Assembly (NCBI RefSeq): GCF_002025705.1
Contig: NZ_CP018846.1
Location: 5,757,501-5,821,500 of the forward strand
Source of the DNA: Pseudomonas putida
GTDB taxonomy: Bacteria; Pseudomonadota; Gammaproteobacteria; Pseudomonadales; Pseudomonadaceae
Length of the DNA: 64,000 nucleotides
Direction of reading: 5' to 3'
Positions 62,104 through 64,000 of this stretch are shown one piece after another (positions within the stretch are counted from its first letter, which is position 1; each line of letters begins with the position of its first letter). The notes beneath the pieces are model-generated. The model ran no database searches and was not told the origin of the DNA. It was given only the letters and a program-made list of their open reading frames with translations. The translations under genes were made by a program, and so were the position numbers.

Positions 62104-62973
62104 ATGGCAGCAGAAACCGCTTCGGGCTATATCCAGCACCACTTGCAGAACCTGACCTACGGTCAACTACCAGACGGCAGCTGGGGCTTTGCCCATTCGG
62201 CTGCAGAAGCCAAGGCAATGGGCTTCTGGGCGTTCCACCTGGACACCCTGGGTTGGTCCGTCGCGCTGGGTCTGATCTTCCTGTTCATCTTCCGCATGGC
62301 GGCCAAGAAGGCGACTTCCGGTCAACCAAGCGGCCTGCAGAACTTCGTAGAAGTGCTGGTGGACTTCGTCAACGGCAGCGTGAAGGACTCCTTCCACGGC
62401 CGTAGCCCGGTGATCGCTCCGCTGGCGCTGACCATCTTCGTCTGGGTGTTCCTGATGAACGCCATCGACCTGGTACCGGTCGACTGGATTCCTCAGCTGG
62501 CCATCCTGATCTCCGGTGACCCGCACATTCCGTTCCGCGCCGTGTCGACCACCGACCCGAACGCGACCCTGGCCATGGCCTTCAGCGTGTTCGCCCTGAT
62601 CATCTTCTACAGCATCAAGGTCAAGGGCCTGGGCGGCTTCATCGGTGAGCTCACCCTGCACCCGTTCGGCAGCAAGAACATCTTCGTGCAGATCCTGCTG
62701 ATCCCGGTGAACTTCCTGCTGGAGTTCGTCACCCTGATCGCCAAGCCGATCTCGCTGGCACTGCGTCTGTTCGGCAACATGTACGCCGGCGAGCTGGTGT
62801 TCATCCTGATCGCCGTGATGTTCGGCGCCGGCATCCTCTGGCTGAGCGGCCTGGGTATCGTGCTGCAGTGGGCGTGGGCTGTGTTCCACATCCTGATCAT
62901 CACGCTGCAAGCTTTCATCTTCATGATGCTGACCATCGTCTACCTGTCGATGGCTCATGAAGATAACCATTAA
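62104..62973 (+). CDS. atpB: ATP synthase F0 subunit a
   Basis: A 289-residue membrane subunit that forms the proton half-channels next to the c-ring. The essential Arg221 is in ISLALRLFGNMYAGE. The N-terminal His/Gln-rich segment and the C-terminal helices are complete. The atpE gene follows only after 143 bp that contains a strong hairpin. Confidence 0.98.
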   Translation: MAAETASGYIQHHLQNLTYGQLPDGSWGFAHSAAEAKAMGFWAFHLDTLGWSVALGLIFLFIFRMAAKKATSGQPSGLQNFVEVLVDFVNGSVKDSFHGRSPVIAPLALTIFVWVFLMNAIDLVPVDWIPQLAILISGDPHIPFRAVSTTDPNATLAMAFSVFALIIFYSIKVKGLGGFIGELTLHPFGSKNIFVQILLIPVNFLLEFVTLIAKPISLALRLFGNMYAGELVFILIAVMFGAGILWLSGLGIVLQWAWAVFHILIITLQAFIFMMLTIVYLSMAHEDNH

Positions 62974-62993
62974 GACCGCCTGGCGTGTCTTGT

Positions 62994-63022
62994 AGCCTTC
63001 CCCGCTCGTTTGGGGGGAAGGC
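62994..63022 (+). other. Stable hairpin in the atpB-atpE gap
   Basis: GCCTTCCCC ... GGGGAAGGC forms a 9 bp stem with a loop of about 10 bases, followed by TTTAAAAG. The U-tract is too short for a good terminator; RNA processing or 3' end protection of atpIB mRNA, or partial termination, would suit the high c-subunit need. Confidence 0.65.
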
Positions 63023-63116
63023 TTTAAAAGTCCGCAAGGGCAGCTGTACCAAACGATTTGTTTTACCGCTTCAACTTAAAAACCTAACCAATACGACGTA
63101 AAAGTCGGGAGGAAAG

Positions 63117-63374
63117 ATGGAAACTGTAGTTGGTCTGACCGCTATCGCTGTTGCTCTGCTGATCGGCCTGGGTGCTCTGGGTACCGCCATTGGTTTCGGC
63201 CTGCTGGGCGGCAAGTTCCTGGAAGGCGCTGCTCGTCAGCCTGAGATGGTTCCAATGCTGCAGGTCAAAATGTTCATCGTTGCCGGTCTGCTCGACGCCG
63301 TAACCATGATCGGTGTTGGTATCGCTCTGTTCTTCACCTTCGCGAATCCGTTCGTTGGTCAGATCGCCGGCTAA
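63117..63374 (+). CDS. atpE: ATP synthase F0 subunit c
   Basis: An 85-residue hairpin of two membrane helices; multiple copies form the rotor ring. The proton-carrying carboxylate is Asp60 in [13 protein letters not shown], and the polar loop is RQPEM. GGGAGGAAAG before the ATG is an unusually strong ribosome site, suited to a subunit made in about tenfold excess. Confidence 0.98.
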
Positions 63375-63431
63375 TCACTCGTTTCCACGAGTTGATGGCT
63401 GTGATGAATTAAGACCGAGCGAGGTGTTGGC

Positions 63432-63902
63432 GTGAACATTAATGCAACCCTGATTGGCCAATCCGTTGCCTTCCTGATTTTTGTACTCTTCTGCATGAAG
63501 TACGTATGGCCTCCGGTCATCACTGCTCTGCAAGAGCGTCAAAAGAAGATTGCCGACGGCTTGGACGCTGCCAACCGCGCAGCTCGCGACCTGGAGCTGG
63601 CCCAAGAGAAAGTGGGTCAGCAACTGCGTGAAGCTAAAGCACAGGCAGCCGAAATCATTGAGCAAAGCAAGAAACGCGCTGCTCAGCTTGTCGAGGAAGC
63701 CCGTGATCAGGCCCGCGTCGAAGCTGACCGTGTGAAGGCTCAGGCTCTGGCCGAGATCGAACAGGAACTGAACAGCGCTAAAGACGCCCTGCGTGCCCAA
63801 GTGGGTGCTCTGGCCGTTGGCGGTGCTGAAAAGATCCTTGGCGCCACAATCGATCAAAACGCGCATGCGGAGCTGGTTAACAAACTGGCCGCTGAAATTT
63901 AA
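63432..63902 (+). CDS. atpF: ATP synthase F0 subunit b
   Basis: A 156-residue stator subunit. One N-terminal membrane helix (LIGQSVAFLIFVLFCMKYVWPPV) is followed by a long charged coiled coil that reaches F1. It starts with GTG at 63432 after GAGGTGTTGGC. Length matches E. coli AtpF (156). atpH follows after 12 bp. Confidence 0.97.
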   Translation: MNINATLIGQSVAFLIFVLFCMKYVWPPVITALQERQKKIADGLDAANRAARDLELAQEKVGQQLREAKAQAAEIIEQSKKRAAQLVEEARDQARVEADRVKAQALAEIEQELNSAKDALRAQVGALAVGGAEKILGATIDQNAHAELVNKLAAEI

Positions 63903-63914
63903 GCGAGGGCGATC

Positions 63915-64000
63915 ATGGCAGAACTGACCACGTTGGCCCGACCTTACGCTAAGGCTGCCTTTGAGCATGCCCAGGCCCATCAGCAACTGGCCAATTGGTC
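63915..64000 (+). CDS. atpH: ATP synthase F1 subunit delta, N-terminus only
   Basis: The first 28 residues ([20 protein letters not shown] and on) match the delta subunit N-terminus that caps F1 and binds subunit b. The ATG at 63915 has GAGGGCG upstream. The gene runs off the right edge of the window. Confidence 0.93.

Overview
The window is a 64 kb piece of a GC-rich gamma-proteobacterial chromosome spanning the replication origin. Gene order, protein sequences and intergenic REP palindromes match the Pseudomonas putida group: rpmH-rnpA-yidD-yidC-mnmE-mnmG-rsmG-parA-parB-atp on one side of oriC and dnaA-dnaN-recF-gyrB on the other. The species call is inference from remembered sequences, with no database check. 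No rRNA, tRNA, CRISPR array, prophage or insertion sequence was seen.

Layout. 1-10.6 kb: beta-carbonic anhydrase (cut by the window edge), a radical SAM protein behind a perfect LexA box, two M3 oligopeptidases (one is prlC) flanking a zinc-ribbon protein, a gamma-carbonic anhydrase-like protein with a HAD phosphatase, a predicted lipoprotein peptidase, two tandem paralogous lipoproteins, a DUF1161 protein and OsmC. 10.7-16.9 kb: luciferase-like oxidoreductase, second DUF1161 protein, dodecin, DUF883 protein, the trpI/trpBA divergon, and two small proteins. 17-20.5 kb: a choline-sulfate cluster (LysR regulator, betC, choX). 20.6-36 kb: housekeeping genes aroE, hemF, qor, tsaC, dprA, def-fmt-rsmB-trkA, a TPR protein, an LpxL-type acyltransferase, tag, glyQ-glyS, gmhB and a PlsC-type acyltransferase. 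36.4-40.9 kb: GMC oxidoreductase plus MFS transporter with a divergent LysR regulator. 40.9-45.4 kb: a sulfide-oxidation module made of persulfide dioxygenase, type II SQR and a TauE/SafE exporter, divergent from a FisR-like sigma-54 activator. 45.5-64 kb: RcnB-like protein, then gyrB-recF-dnaN-dnaA, oriC, rpmH onward, a second DnaA-box-rich gap before mnmG, parAB and the start of the atp operon.

How it works together. The core is the replication and segregation hub: DnaA boxes and an AT-rich stretch between dnaA and rpmH, parS at the recF/gyrB border, and parAB at about 60 kb. Perfect 9-mer DnaA boxes are strongly over-represented across the right two thirds of the window. The best-supported accessory system is the sulfide module. 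Its regulator keeps the three-cysteine pattern of the sulfane-sulfur sensor FisR, and a near-consensus sigma-54 promoter with upstream repeats lies in front of the dioxygenase operon. Eight REP clusters of two sequence types sit in gaps between genes. The system types are all known. The less expected points are local architecture: the direct def/dprA junction without a LysM gene, tandem paralogs, and putative regulatory hairpins inside operons.
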